Part shown: one piece after another, positions 22,430 to 35,900 of the stretch
How the letters are laid out: the number at the start of each line of letters is the position of its first letter
How positions within the stretch are numbered: position 1 is the first letter of the stretch
Assembly: GCF_004798865.1 (NCBI RefSeq)
Contig: NW_025335268.1
Coordinates: 98,737,396 to 98,801,395, forward strand
DNA from: Varanus komodoensis
Taxonomy: Eukaryota; Chordata; Lepidosauria; Squamata; Varanidae
Reading direction: 5' to 3'
DNA length: 64,000 nt
Made by a program: the position numbers and the translations under genes
Notes under the pieces: model-generated
The model's database searches: none
The model's input: only the letters and a program-made list of their open reading frames with translations
What the model was told of the DNA's origin: nothing

Positions 22430-24632
22430 GGCTGCAAATTAATGAAATTCTCACACCAAAAAGTCAGTTTCAGGAAGAATTCTTTAGACTGAATAATAGA
22501 AACGATGTCTCCATAACTACAATGTAGGAAGCCTGTAAAGTATACAGGAGGGGGAAACCTAATAGCAATGGGCTCAAAGACAAAAAAAGAAAAACTGGAA
22601 CAAATTATAAATCTCCACAAAAGAATTCAAATACTAGAGAACCATCATAAGAAGTCTCCAGACAAAATGACCTTAACTGAGCTCAGACAATTAAGAATCC
22701 AACTAGAATTGACTGAGATGGAGGAAATTCAGAAATTAATTTTCTTAAAACAAAAACACTTTGAACAAGTATATAAACCTAGAAGATATCTAGCATACTG
22801 CCTCAAAAGAGAAATAGAGAAGAGATCATTAACAGGTTAAAAAAGGGGCAATGAAATCACTCATGTGGAAAAAAATATATAAGTTCAAAATTTCTTTTCA
22901 AATTTGTAAAAAGAAAAAAAAAGCTTAACATCAGAAGATGGAATGGAGCAATAAGCTCATTGACAAGTTCACACCAGATCAAAGAAAAACACTAGATAGC
23001 ACAGTCACCATTCAAGAAATCTTGCAAGTTATAAAAAGATTTTTTTAAAGATAAAAGTAAGATTAAAAAAAATAAAAATAAAGCACCTGGACTGGATGAT
23101 TTCTCTGCAATGTATTATAAGTGGGTAGAGGAAAAATTAATACTACCACTTCAAAAAGTAATGAATGAAATTAAAAATAAGAGATCATTGCCCTCATCAT
23201 GGCAACAGGATTATATAATATTGATACATAAAGAAGGCAATGATCCTGCTTTGCCAGTCTTATAGACTACTAAATGTAGACCTACTTTTTACTTTAATAA
23301 TGGTTGAAAGATTAAGAAAATGTATAGAAAAACAAATTCATACAGACCAGACCAGATTTATACCAAATACATTAATGAAAGATGTCTGCTGTGATCAATG
23401 CTATTGACTATATTAAGAAAAAGAAAAAAGTAGCATTTATTTTCCTAGGTGTGGAAAAAGCCTTTGATAATGTTTCTTGGTCTTTCAAGATCTATGAACT
23501 GGATCTAGGCAATTTATACAAAGCAACCTGCTAAGATTTTTATACATGGGATCTTCTATTTGAGGAAAAATAAAGACTGTAACATATGGGGACATGGCCA
23601 ACCAACAAGGACAAATCAAGTTGTGGTAAAAAATAAAAGATGAAGGAAAAATATAGAATGGTTCCTTTATTATCAATTAGTCTCAAGATTAAAAGGGGAA
23701 ACTCAATCAGGAAAAAACATAAAACACAATCTTACTTTTTTTGAAACTATAATTAAACATCAAAAACTTCACCTCCAAGGATGAATTTACAAATTATTGC
23801 TTAAACATGATGCAAAAACTCAACAAATTAAAATATCTATGAAAAGCTGTTGCAGAACTTTGAAGAAGAAATACAATCATATCAATGGGAAGCCTTATGG
23901 ATGAAAGATATAAAATCATTGCAGCTAACGTTATAAGAAAACTGGTATATGAAGTATTTTTGGTAGTATATTACCCCAAACGATAGTCAGAAAATGGATG
24001 AGAACTTTAATGGAAAATGTTGGAAATGTAGAGAAAGATAGGACACTCTACCATATGTGGTGGACGTGTGATAGAACTAAAAGACTTTGGAAGCAGATAT
24101 ATAGGAAATGCAGAAAATACCTAAACTTAACTTTCCAATGAATGCCAAGAATATCCTATTTAGTATTGTACCAGAGACTATTCCAAAGATTATGACAGAG
24201 TTATTTAAATACATGATAACAGCAGCAAGAGTGATAATTGCTTCAAAGTGGAAAGCTGAAGACTGTCCAACTGTCGAGGATTGGAAAAACAAGTTAGCTG
24301 ACTACACAATAATGGGCAAAATTAACTAACTACATTAACAGAAGGCCAGTCAAAGAATTTACTCACAGATGGAAAGCTTATTATGAGCAATTTGTTAAAG
24401 AAAATATAGTTTTTATAAATGTAATTACTCTTTTCAAGTTAAAGCAGTAAAATTGTCTGACTGAGAACTGAATTGTTTTGATGAGATTATAGCCAATGAG
24501 ATTATCACTTTTTATGAATGTTTAAATGTTGATTTCATGTGCTATATTTGTGGATTGACCCTTGGCACCTTCCTATGTCCCCTTTCCTATTATATTGTGT
24601 GGGGAAAAAATAAAGATTTTAAAAAATGGAAA
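22430..24632 (+). mobile_element. L1 LINE, 5'-truncated ORF2 and 3' end
   Basis: An open stretch at 22568-22840 matches the region before the reverse transcriptase in squamate L1 (LTELRQLRIQLELTEMEEIQ, then YLAYCLKREIEKR). Next is NKAPGLDDFSAMYYK near 23071, the start of the RT domain. Near 24030-24100 is LYHMWWTCDRTKRLWKQIYR, the conserved C-terminal cysteine/tryptophan block. A further open stretch covers 24108-24329. The 3' end is AT-rich with AATAAAGATTTT at about 24609-24620. Many stops and frame changes interrupt ORF2, and ORF1 is absent. Confidence 0.88.
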
Positions 24633-25340
24633 TATAATTAGGTCACTGAATAACTGTGCATGGCACTGCATTTGGAATTCTGTAAATTGCAATATTCTGA
24701 TAGATTCAAGAGTAGAAACACTTACTGCATAGCCATCCTTTCTATTCATTAAAATCATGAAATTAAAAAAAAAAAATCTATTAAAGTCAATTTGCAGACA
24801 GCAGAACAAAGACACCCGACAATCCACCAAACAGAACAGATTTAACAAAATCTATACATTGCAACATTACAAAAAAGAAAGCCACCCCCCCCCCCCGCAA
24901 CCGTCCTCTCAGCTTCTAATAAACTACAGGTACCAAACTGCAAGATACTGGCTACTCAACAGTGACTACTCAAAGGCAGAAGTATTTCAAAGAAACAAAG
25001 GCACTCAATGCTTATGCGGTTAACAGGTCTGCCATATACCAAAAGGACTGCAGATCTGGCTTTGTTTCACACGTGTGGGCATGATGGTCATGCATTTACA
25101 AGGAAGTCCACGTGGCAGCTGGAATGGCACACAGGAATTTCCTTTGACAAAACTGTAGAGTGCTAGAGCAAACAAGAGGCTCTTGACAGGCAGTATAGCT
25201 TGGAACAAGGCTCTTATCTACTGGAGGCCTGCCATAAGGATACATGCAAACAAGGCCATTTATGGATCATGAGGCATTCCACCCACAGTAGGAATATGGG
25301 GTAGAGAAGGGAGAGAGACAAGGCTCATGTTGACAACATA
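24633..25340. other. Intergenic, no gene recognised
   Basis: A-rich and C-rich homopolymer runs occur near 24763-24775 and 24886-24897. No exon or clear mobile element was seen. Confidence 0.5.
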
Positions 25341-25346
25341 TTCTTA

Positions 25347-25446
25347 TTTATTAAAGTGAAGATAAGGGCATACTGGAACTGAAGTTTATTCTACTGAGCA
25401 TTTATGCAGTGTTTTAGATAAGCAACTTTTTATATATAGGATTAGA

Positions 25447-25522
<76 letters not shown>

Positions 25523-26804
25523 TTCTGCAGAAGAAACTGGCATTCTTCCTTGTGGTAGTTCCAGACACAGAATTCAATTGGAAGCAGAAATATCCCCTTC
25601 CATTTTCAAACCTATTTTTACACAAGCATATTTCAATATTGCCCCTTTTTATTTTCTTGCTTCTAAGTGTGTTCTATTTAGGAAGCTCATGCAAGGACTA
25701 CAGCCTAGGAAATATCCCCTAGAATAGCATTATCTGAATAGAATGATGCCATATTTCCTGTGGCAATCTGTTTAAAGTTTGGAAAATGGCAGCCTTCTTG
25801 CTGAGGGCAAAAGGGCAGCTGTTATAGCTAGGACTCTTGTTTTGATTGTCTCTCATTGGTTTTTTCCTTCCACTACCTAATGCACATCAAATCTCTGGGA
25901 CAGGGGTAAAATCCACCTCTCAGATGTATGATGGATAGTCATAATCTGAACCTGATAGTTCAACACTCTCTCCTTGGGTACATCCTACTGATTTGTTGAA
26001 CCTAAACTGTAGCAGAAGTATTTCAATCTTTTAGAAAGAAGAAAGATTTCACAAAAGTTGGGAAAACTGCAAGTATTAGCATGGTATGTCACACTGGGAG
26101 CAAGAGGGGGGATGCCTCACTTTCTGTAAAAGACAAGAATACCTTTAAAACAGATGAATATTCTTCAAAATATTCTTCAGGTGGGCCAACAGTGTTGGAC
26201 ATATTCTGCTATTTAAACAAAACATGAAAGGTACCATGTGGCTTGAAATATTTACTCACAAGCCATCTCTTTAGAGATAGGAACAATGGGATTTTAATAC
26301 AGTATGAGATCCAAAGTTTGTGTATTTTTAATGAACAGTATACATTTGACTGTTTACAGAACATGAACGAAACTTTGCACAATTCAACAACCAGAGGCTT
26401 AAAAATATAAAAGACATGGAGACAGCACAATACATCACAGAAAGGAGACTTCAGTGCATTCACACCGCTCACCACTTTAGGCAGCACCTGCCTACTGAAT
26501 TAGGAAGGCTGATTCAAAGTTTCTTTGTTTCCAACTCAACTTCAAGAAAGCATTTGTAACATGACAACTTTGCCTATTTTAAAAAGATGTGTTTACAACC
26601 CAGATCAGAAACAGATGGGAGTGTTTCAAAAATAATTACATATTCTGAAACCTGGCATAGAGCAAAAAAACATGAATATAATCATGCAGCATATTCTAAA
26701 TTAGATAAGACAGAATAGGAACAGAACCGAATCCTTGGTGCTGAAGCTATTTTTACTGCCTATTGGATAAAATATGGTTTAAGAAGTCCATGATATCCCT
26801 TGCC
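25347..26804 (-). other. STN1: Probable STN1 3' UTR and polyadenylation region
   Basis: This lies directly downstream of the STN1 stop codon on the minus strand. AATAAA hexamers on the minus strand occur at 25648-25653 and 25347-25352, and the weaker ATTAAA at 26293-26298 and 26327-26332. Which one is used cannot be told from sequence. The (TC)n(AC)n microsatellite at 25449-25520 lies between the last two AATAAA candidates. Confidence 0.4.
25449..25520. repeat. Compound (TC)n(AC)n microsatellite
   Basis: (TC)22 at 25449-25492 followed by (AC)14 to 25520, both without interruption. Confidence 0.95.
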
Positions 26805-26962
26805 TTAAAAGACTGTGTAATAGTCTTCCATTGTAGTGACAACATCACTGTTAGCCTCTAACCAGTCCAGGAGGCAACAGATCACAGCTTCGGTAACATA
26901 CGGGCTGTAGCTCTGTTGAATACAACTGAGAATGTGACGTCGGTGGCAGCCCTTTTCAGCAT
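26805..26962 (-). CDS. STN1: STN1 exon 10 (last coding exon)
   Basis: The acceptor is TTCTATAG just before 26962. The first codon is shared with exon 9 (T|AT, tyrosine 317). It encodes [11 protein letters not shown]... and ends MEDYYTVF with TAA at 26807-26805. The reading matches the C-terminus of human STN1 (MEKGCHFLHIL ... MEHYYTAF), part of the second winged helix that packs against CTC1 or polymerase alpha. Confidence 0.97.
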
Positions 26963-29900
26963 CTATAGAAATAAAGTGAGAATGCAGCACTGAATAGACA
27001 GGCAGAACTATATTGTGTGTGCATTTTTAAAAAATTGGATGCGTTCAATGAAACAGAAGAATCCCACAATAGATGCAGACTTTTCACACAAGGTACTACC
27101 TTGCAAGTCACAACTGTTTTTTATTGTTTCATATATTCAGCTAATATGAACTATTCACATATTGCTAATGTGTCTTGCATCCAAACTTTTGCACTGCCCC
27201 TCTAGTTCCTCAAGAAGAATATTCGGCTGTGTACTTCATGGGTTGCATTCAGTCTTTGTTTTCAACTCCAGTACTAGCTCTGAAATGCTCATCCACCGTG
27301 AAGTATGTGTACACTTACACGCCTCCAAGAAGAGGAAATCAGATCTGAATAAGCAGAAAGAGTTCCAGTTTCTTGTTCTTGAGTCTAGTTTGCCTGTTAG
27401 CAGCTTACTCAGACACATCTGAAGTTTGCTTTTGTTAATAGGAGCACCTCTTGATAGGAGCATCCCCTCCTGTGCTTTCCTTTCAGGAATCTTTCCTACC
27501 AACACACACTAGCTAGATTAATCCTTTGGCTTCTACAAGCAGGAAATGAATTCTTCATGTAGACATAAGGTTCAGCTGACTTTCCTGCCACACATTGGGC
27601 AATTGATTTCCTCAGGATTAGACATTCTTCTTCAAGGAGAAAGCAAGTAAACATACATATACATACACACTGATGAAACCCTTCAGGTTCAAAAAGCATT
27701 AAGAAATCCTGGAATAGTCCCAGCTGGAAACAACCTGGGGATCTCTATCATGATCTCAACCATAGCAAAACAAGCCAAACAAACTAACCTTCATAGCATA
27801 CATTGTACAATCAAAACCCATACATTTTTACATATAATTATTTAAGCCACATTTTAGACACATGGCACTCTCAAATTAAGTTACAGAAGCAAAGTGCTCT
27901 TGTTTCCATCTTATGGCAAATGATACATATACTTCCTTCCTTGTCATGTTTTACATAGGGGTTCTTCCTGTTGTACTTGCTAATACATGTGCACCTTCAC
28001 CAGAATTACAACCAGCAATATTCTGATCAAGGGATATACTCTTTTATGTAATAATTATAAACACCAACTAGACCAGGGTGATTCAGCTTTTTGTACCTTG
28101 AGGGTCGCATGAGGACTTCGACATGAAACCCAGGGTAGCACAAAGAATTACATTTCCATATCGTAAATTGAAGTGTTCACATATATTAATATACACAATT
28201 AGTATATTTAACCATTAAATGAGGGGAAAAATTGGTATGAGGTCTCAGAGTTGGCTAACCTAATTGAATGAAAAAGAATGCTTTGTGGGTCTGTGATCTC
28301 TGCAGAAATCACAGGCAGGTTCTTCTCCAATCAGAGTCCAAGCACAATGTCTGCTTCCCTGTTTCTCCTACCCAGAAACCCACCCAAGTCCCTCCTTCCT
28401 TCCTGAAATTGGCGCACTGACCTTCTTGTACTTGAGCGGATGAACTCTCTGCACTATGCCCCACGCACTCCTGCTGGCAACTGCAAAGGTGCACCTGCGG
28501 CTCAGGAACTGAGCGGGAATGGCTGGTGGCCTTGGGAAAGCTCTTTGCAATTATGCCTGTGCCATCACTAGGATCTGGACTGGGGGATCTGAGTAGCAGA
28601 ACAAGGCATCTGGGGTTGCATGTGGCACACAAGCAGGCTGCATGTTGGACTACCCTGAATCAGACACTGTCTATGTTGCTGGTAGTTCTTATTGCAGAAT
28701 TTTTGAACTCTTTTTAATTTTAAAAAAAATATTTTAGCCCAGTACTGCATTAGCACTTACTTTACTATGAGAACACTGGCATAACCCTTCTGAAAAGGAA
28801 AACAAATGCAAGGCTGGTGCAGCTCCAGTTTTATTTTTCCAGGAGGTATAAAGCTGCCCCAACAGACAGGTGGCAGATTTCAGAAAAAGGTTTCAAGCAC
28901 TTTGAGACAATTCACTTAGGTGCTGGATCACCACTAAACACTTCCATTGTTAGATTTCATTCTGCAGATGCTATACCTTATAGCATGTCCTCTAAACCTG
29001 CAGATATTTTCTAAAAGGTTCACAATGATGAACAGGATTCAGAGTGAACTAAAAATAGTTTTATTTCCTTACAGAAACCAAGAAAAAGTGAAAGCAAACA
29101 TGACAACAAGAGAGAAGGCAGATATACTAACCCTTTCTTGTTTGTGTAACAATGGTCAATTTCACCTTCCCATGGAAGTTACTTTGCTCTGATGTGTAAC
29201 AGATACATTTTCCTATTTAAATTCAATTATTACTTATTTGTAACTTGATCACATATGAAACTATGTGATCAAGAGCTGCCCACACTTACATTTTGGCCTC
29301 TTGCAATCAGCTCTTAGGACTTCAAGGGTTGTTCTATGCAATTCTCTATCTTGTTCTGTTACCTAGAAAAAAAGGAAAGATCCCTAAATCACAGTAATGT
29401 ATATTATAGTACATGAAACATGAGAGCCAGGCCTACAGTGAGAGACTACTACAAATAAAATATTACTGGAAATGATTGCTCCAGGGTATCTTCAGCATGT
29501 AGAGTGATTTCAAGCTTACAAGAATTTAATTTAAAACAATCCCACTGTTCAAAGTCTTTGGTGTTAACATACTATTGCTCTGCTCCAGGGTTTCCATTTA
29601 TTCTTTTCTATTCTCTGGCCCAGCTTATATATGGCACTGATAAAGCCCATAACTATAGAAGCACTCCAGGGGCACCTGACCATCTTAAAGTGCACTTTCT
29701 AACAGTGCTGGCTTATCTGCAAATAACATTAGCATGCAAGCAACATGCTCCACATGGTAAGCATATTCAATTGTGATAAGGTGTGTGTAAAGCTACATGG
29801 GTAAGGGCTTAACCTGTTTATACATCATTTATAAACCATACAATGTACGATCCAGGCCTTAGAAACTTACGTAAAACAGATTCTTGGGATTCTGTGATTT

Positions 29901-32900
29901 CTGGAAAATAACACCCTTTTCCTGCAATACCTGGATTGCTTCTGTGAAAGCTTTTCTGATTGATTTGGAGCTTGGACCAGCTTCTGATTCCATCTGAGCA
30001 GAGAAAAATAGATAAAAGGAGACATATTTGTATAAAGAAGCATGAGAAGCATGCAAGTTAGTTGCATTAAGGTTGTTTATTTGGGTTTGTACAGGAATCA
30101 AAACACTTAGAAGCACTCCTCTTCAGATAGCAGCCACAGTTTTGGCCTGAATTGTAAAAAAAAAAAAAAAAAAAAAAAAACCTTACTTTAGCAGTTGGAG
30201 GAATTAGCTGCCAAAGTTATTTTTCCCATGAGACACTGACCCATTTTTAATATCAAAAGGGAACTGAACTAGGGGATTGCAAAGAAGTGCATGTTAATTA
30301 TTCGCTTTGGTCTAGTGCATCAATCCTGTCTGACAACAGTTTTAATTAAGAGCACTCTTCAAGCAAGCTGACACAATGCTTAACTTGGATAGTTCCCGAA
30401 AGAATTGCTAATGACAAACTTCTTGTGACTGACAGAAAAAGCACAAGAAATAGATGTTCTGTTGGAAGTAAAAGAGAGGAGCTTTTCAGGAATCCTGGTA
30501 TGTATGCTTTAACAAAATTATTCCTTGCTATATAGATAGCTCTACATTTTCATGCCTCCTTATATCTCAGTCCACAGCATCACCATTTGGGCCATTATAG
30601 GCCATGTTATCCCACAATGAGCATTTCTAATAATGGGCTGATTGTGGAGGATTCTGCTGGAGGGTTGTTTTGGGTGGGGTGGGGAGAACGTTTCTCCAAT
30701 CTAGGAGCAGCTCACCAGAAATACGTATTTCAAAGATCTACAGCAGGGGTGCTCAAACTTTTTGAACAGTTGAAAGGTGCTGGCGATGAGTACGGGCCAC
30801 CAAGGCGGTGCAGACAGCGGGCGCATGTGCGTGGCGAGGGCAGGCGTGCACAGGGATCATTTTCTCTGAGTGAGTCCAAAACGATCTCCTTGTAAGCAAG
30901 CCGGCGCCTCGCCACAGATGCATGCGGCGAGTCCAAAACCTGTGGCGGGCCAGATAAATGGGCATGGCAAGCTGGATCCGGCCCACAGGCCGTAGTTTGA
31001 GGACTCATGATCTACAGCATGTCTTCCTATGAGTTCCATGACTGTATGGCTCTGAACCTGGGTCACCATGATAAGTCTTCTGTCCATTCTCCACTTCGAT
31101 TCTTGGTATAGCTAAGACAACAACTGTGGAATGCATACCAGGACTTCTACAGCGATTTAGTCAGGAAAATGGGAGACAAGCTAGCAGCAGAAAGCAATTA
31201 AGTAGGAACATATAGAGCATGGAATAGGAAATTTAAGTAGATCATTCATAAAGGCAAGGGAAAATACATAAAATGTACCTATGACTATAGAGTAACATGA
31301 TACACTGGGGATTTTCTGCTTTGAAAAAGTAATTGTTGTATTCTGCCTGAAATGTGATGAGGTGCTTTGTACTAACAAAGAATGCTTGATTAATTTACTT
31401 GTTTCAAAAGATAAAGACTTTTACAACTTATCTGTTTCTTAGTTTTTCTTAGCTGAGAGGGTATAGTCACGGTCCAGTCCAACACAAGCATCCCATTGTG
31501 CCTGTGTATGCATATTACAAGTATTTGTGTGTGTATAATTAAAATCTGGGATAAGCCCTTCATGAATCTAACAAAAATACAGAAATTTATGCCATAATAA
31601 ATGTGTTTGTCTTTATTTATTTATTAGAACATTTCTATGCCGCCCCTTGCCGAAGCCTCGGGGTGGCTTACAACACAGTAAAATACAATAAAATACAAAA
31701 ATAACAATATCAAATTAAAATTAACAATATAAATAGAAAATATAAAAGATATAAAAGAAGTGATAAAAGAAGTCGCCCTGGCCAGATAAATAAGTAAATA
31801 TTGTTAACAATTAAAATGACGTTTAAATAAAAAGGTCTTCACCTGGCGCCGAAAAACAAATAACGACGGCGCCAGGCAGACCTCTCTGGGGAGCACATTC
31901 CATAGATTGGGCGCCACCGCAGAGAAAGCCCTCCTCCGAGTACCTACCCTCCTAAAGTACCAGAGGGTTCTGCCAACAAAGCATACCTCAGTTTTCTTCC
32001 AATTACCTCAATTATCAACAGTCCTCTGTTACCACTACTTGGAGAGTCTGCAAAGCTCCATTCCCTTTCTTTTTTTCCTTCTTTGGCCCAAGATATCTGG
32101 GTCTATCCATCTTCAGTGCTATATTACAGACCTGACACGTCAGATGTGTATTGTTTATCTTCAGAATTAATTTGGATGAACACAAAACATCCCAGGTAAT
32201 TGGATTGGAATGAATCATCCAGTCCAGTTCACCAGTGCACACAAACTCTTCAAATAATTCCAAGGAATAAAATTCTGCAGCTTTCCTAAGCAACAGCACA
32301 GCTGTTGTCCTAATAAGGAAGTTCTCTTAATGGCTATTTCAAAGTCTGCCTTCCTATAATTTAAACTCACTTCCTCATTTGTAGCAGTAGAGAATACATA
32401 GTATTTTAAATGTATGTCTTTTCTTGGGGCTAAAACAATTTGTTTCATTCAATGTTTTCCTTCTTTAAAATTCTATCATCTTTCAAATGAATTTCTGAAT
32501 TTTCCAGTATTTTTCCATTTCTTCTTCAAAAAGGGTCAAATTTAAATAGTTGTAAAATTACAACAAATTCACAAAAATAGTTATAAAATTTACCTTAACC
32601 TGCATGTTAAGGTAAATCAATGGGGGGGGGGGACCAAAAGACAAAACCTCTCCCAGCCAGTGCAAAAACTGATGCAATAATATCTTATACAGTATAATAT
32701 GGTACAATGCTTTATTGTGTAAAAAAGTTTTGGTCAATCTCTTGGAGAGATGTTGAAAAATTGAGTTATTTAACCATTTTTTTTAAAAAAGGGCTATTAG
32801 GTCAGTAGCTCGCAAGTAGGATGCTGCTGAAATACATTGGAAGCTGCCCATCCCCAATCCCCAAAATCTGATTTCATGTGGGTTAAATGGCACTAGCACG

Positions 32901-35900
32901 CAAGAGTTCATGCTGTCTCCTAGCTGATACTATATAAGGAAAGTAGACATGCAAAAAAGAAGAGATAATTCATTCACACTATACTGTGTTCCAGTCTTCT
33001 GGATTTAAATCTCAACAGGAGTCCAGCTTAGTCTATTTCAGGTATAGGGAGCTTATCTCAGGAGTAACCAGGAACAGGTAAGCTACCAGCTACAAATTTG
33101 ATTTTGAGGACACAAGGGATCAAGAAAGGACAAAAGTTCTACCCAACAAAAGTTATGCATTTGTTTGCATGCCCCCCAAAAACAACAGAAACGTCTAAAT
33201 AATTATTCAGCTATTTGATCACTACCTGGCCTTAGGACTTCAGAATATAATGTTTCATTTGGTCCATATGCTACAGTTTTATTTCATTCACTAGCAAAGT
33301 GCTGTAACAATTTACAACAAATACAGAGGAACAGAGGTGGAATGAACAATCTAAATGACCTGCTTTGAAATGATTTCTACCCTAAGGCCTCAGGGTTCCA
33401 TTATCAAATGGATAGAGAATAAAAGATAACACAAATATCAAATGCATTATTACATATAAAGCCATAAAAGACTTCATGCTGCATGTCCCTACTAGCTCTG
33501 AGATCATAGAATGGAATCTCCTTCCATAATATGGTGCCCTCCATTCACGTTGAATTACATTCTTATATGGGAGTTATAGTCCAACACATCTGGGCAGGCA
33601 GAATGTGAGAGAGGGAATAAAAAGTCTTCATAGAGGTCATAGCTGGAGCATTTACTGCAACTAAAAATTCAATATAATGGCATGACAAAACAGCATTTTA
33701 CAGTTTCCTTGCAGCTCATCTCGGGGAAACAGAACACCACATATGATAAAAATAACAGTGGCTACGTACTACTTTCAGGAAGAGAGAAGTGAAAGAGCTT
33801 TCAAAACTGAACTTTTCCCAAGCATTCAAGCCTGCAGCATTCCAAGCTATTACAAGACCTTCCAGTAGATACTATAATGGGCAATGTTTTCTGCTAACAC
33901 AGAAAGAGATAGGCTAAATTCAAAACATGACAGGAAGGGCTTTCAGTGTTCTCTGGAAGACCTGGGCATTTCCTAAGGAAACAGAATAGAACTTCCCCTG
34001 GCAAGCAAATGTAAATACAGCTCACAGTCTTTTGACTATCAAATGGAGCTCTGCTCCTCCTCCTTCCTTAATGCAACTTGGAAATAATGAGCTCACTTGG
34101 AAAAATGCAAACAGTAATTCTGCTCTGAATCAGCATCTGAATAAGCATCCAGGCTAGTCTTATCTCCCTATTAGTAGCTGCCAAACTTTAACTCAAAACA
34201 TAGCATGCTGTGACCCAGGAACAGAGCCATACCATACAAAGCTCTTTATTTCAGTGCCAACTTGCAATTAAGCATCACAGCTTTCACTTCAGGGCTGTTA
34301 ACTGCCATCACATTACTTGATGTTACACTACATTTTTGGGTTGTACATGTGCAATGATGCTCTTAAACAAATCTGGGATCCCAAGACCAAACAAATGATT
34401 TGTCACCAAGAGCGTCTGAAGTAGTCTGAAGCAACTTAAGGTAGACTCTTCTGCCTCCTGTTGGCAATATGGCCCCCAAAATTGTGTTACTATGTTCAAA
34501 ATCAATTTTTAACTACCAAAAAAAAAAAAAAAAAGGCAAGGCAAGGCATAGACTGAGATACAGCTTATGGAATATGTAATTACTTAAGACCATGTGTGGT
34601 TAAATTTTTTCAAAGGAAATGTGATTCTGACTGATACACTTCAACACAAGAAATATGAAGGTGTGAAAGACAAAGTGAAAGGAAATTAAGAATTATTCAG
34701 AATTTTACCAGTGAGCTGCTAAGGTATGTGACTTTCTAGAATCATATAGTAAATGTATGATTGAGCAGTGATTTTAAGCCCGGACCATTAGGCTTGTCCA
34801 ATACATTATTATCAATGATTACATTAACTCTGTTATGATTACTCATGTACTAGGCTACAAAAGTTGAGAGATTTGTTGTGGTTGGAACAATACTATTCCC
34901 TTGTGTGACCACAGCAACAGATACACTCAGCTCTTAACCTGCTGAGCTGAATAGCTTGGGAAATCCTTTATCTTTACCAGAATCATTTATTATGGCAGCT
35001 GTTTGCAAAGCAGATTCTTTCTCTGCACTTTATGTTATTGTATTATATTCCTGTGCCACTGAACAGCAGGGTTCTTGTTAAAATCCAAGTTTATTTGCTT
35101 TATTAAAATGCAAGGACAAGCATTTCTTCTATGAAAACAAATGGTTGCCAGGAAGCAACCACCAGGAAGATCACAGAACCAGTATGAATGGGAGTCAGTT
35201 TTGTTGTAACTTTAACTCAGTGAATGGTTTTTGGAGGTTTTAACATCTTCCAAAACACAAAAGGAAAACTGCCCCAAAATTGCAGAGTAGATTTCTGCCC
35301 TCTTCAATATTAAGTTTTGCCTTTCATTTTATCTAAGGAAGGAAGATTTCTATATCAATGCTAAATCTTAATTGCAACACTACAGGAAATATTTTGAACA
35401 ATTCTTATGTTCAAGCCCAGACTGTTAACTGATGTGGGTATACATAACTTTCCATGCCTTGGAATAGTGCAAATTTGCACCAGGAAGATACATGGCTCAA
35501 AACTCTATTCTTACATGCTATGGCTCATTTGTAAGCAAATATCTATTTAACCAGAAATGTCAGACAAGCACTTGATGTTCAACTCTGATTCCAATTATAG
35601 TTTGAAACTTGGAGCCTCCTAAAAACCCACCCCAAAGTTTTACTTTAAACAGACTAAAATGCCCCACACAAAGAATGTATAATACAGAACAGATGTCTGC
35701 ATATTGTATAATTTCCTGCAGAAGGTTCCATCTTTTAATATGCTGGGCGTCACTTATCTTGCCACTGATTAAACTGAGCACTGATCCACTGTCTTTTAAG
35801 AGAAGTCTCACACTCAACCGTAATGTCATAATAGAATTCTCAAAAGGAAGTTAAAGAGGTTGAAGGTGACTACTGAGATAGAGCTATAAAGTATACTAAA

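Noticed and set aside
25449-25520. Regular repeats as a CRISPR array
   Set aside because: All regular repeats here are simple microsatellites or tandem duplications without spacers, in vertebrate DNA.
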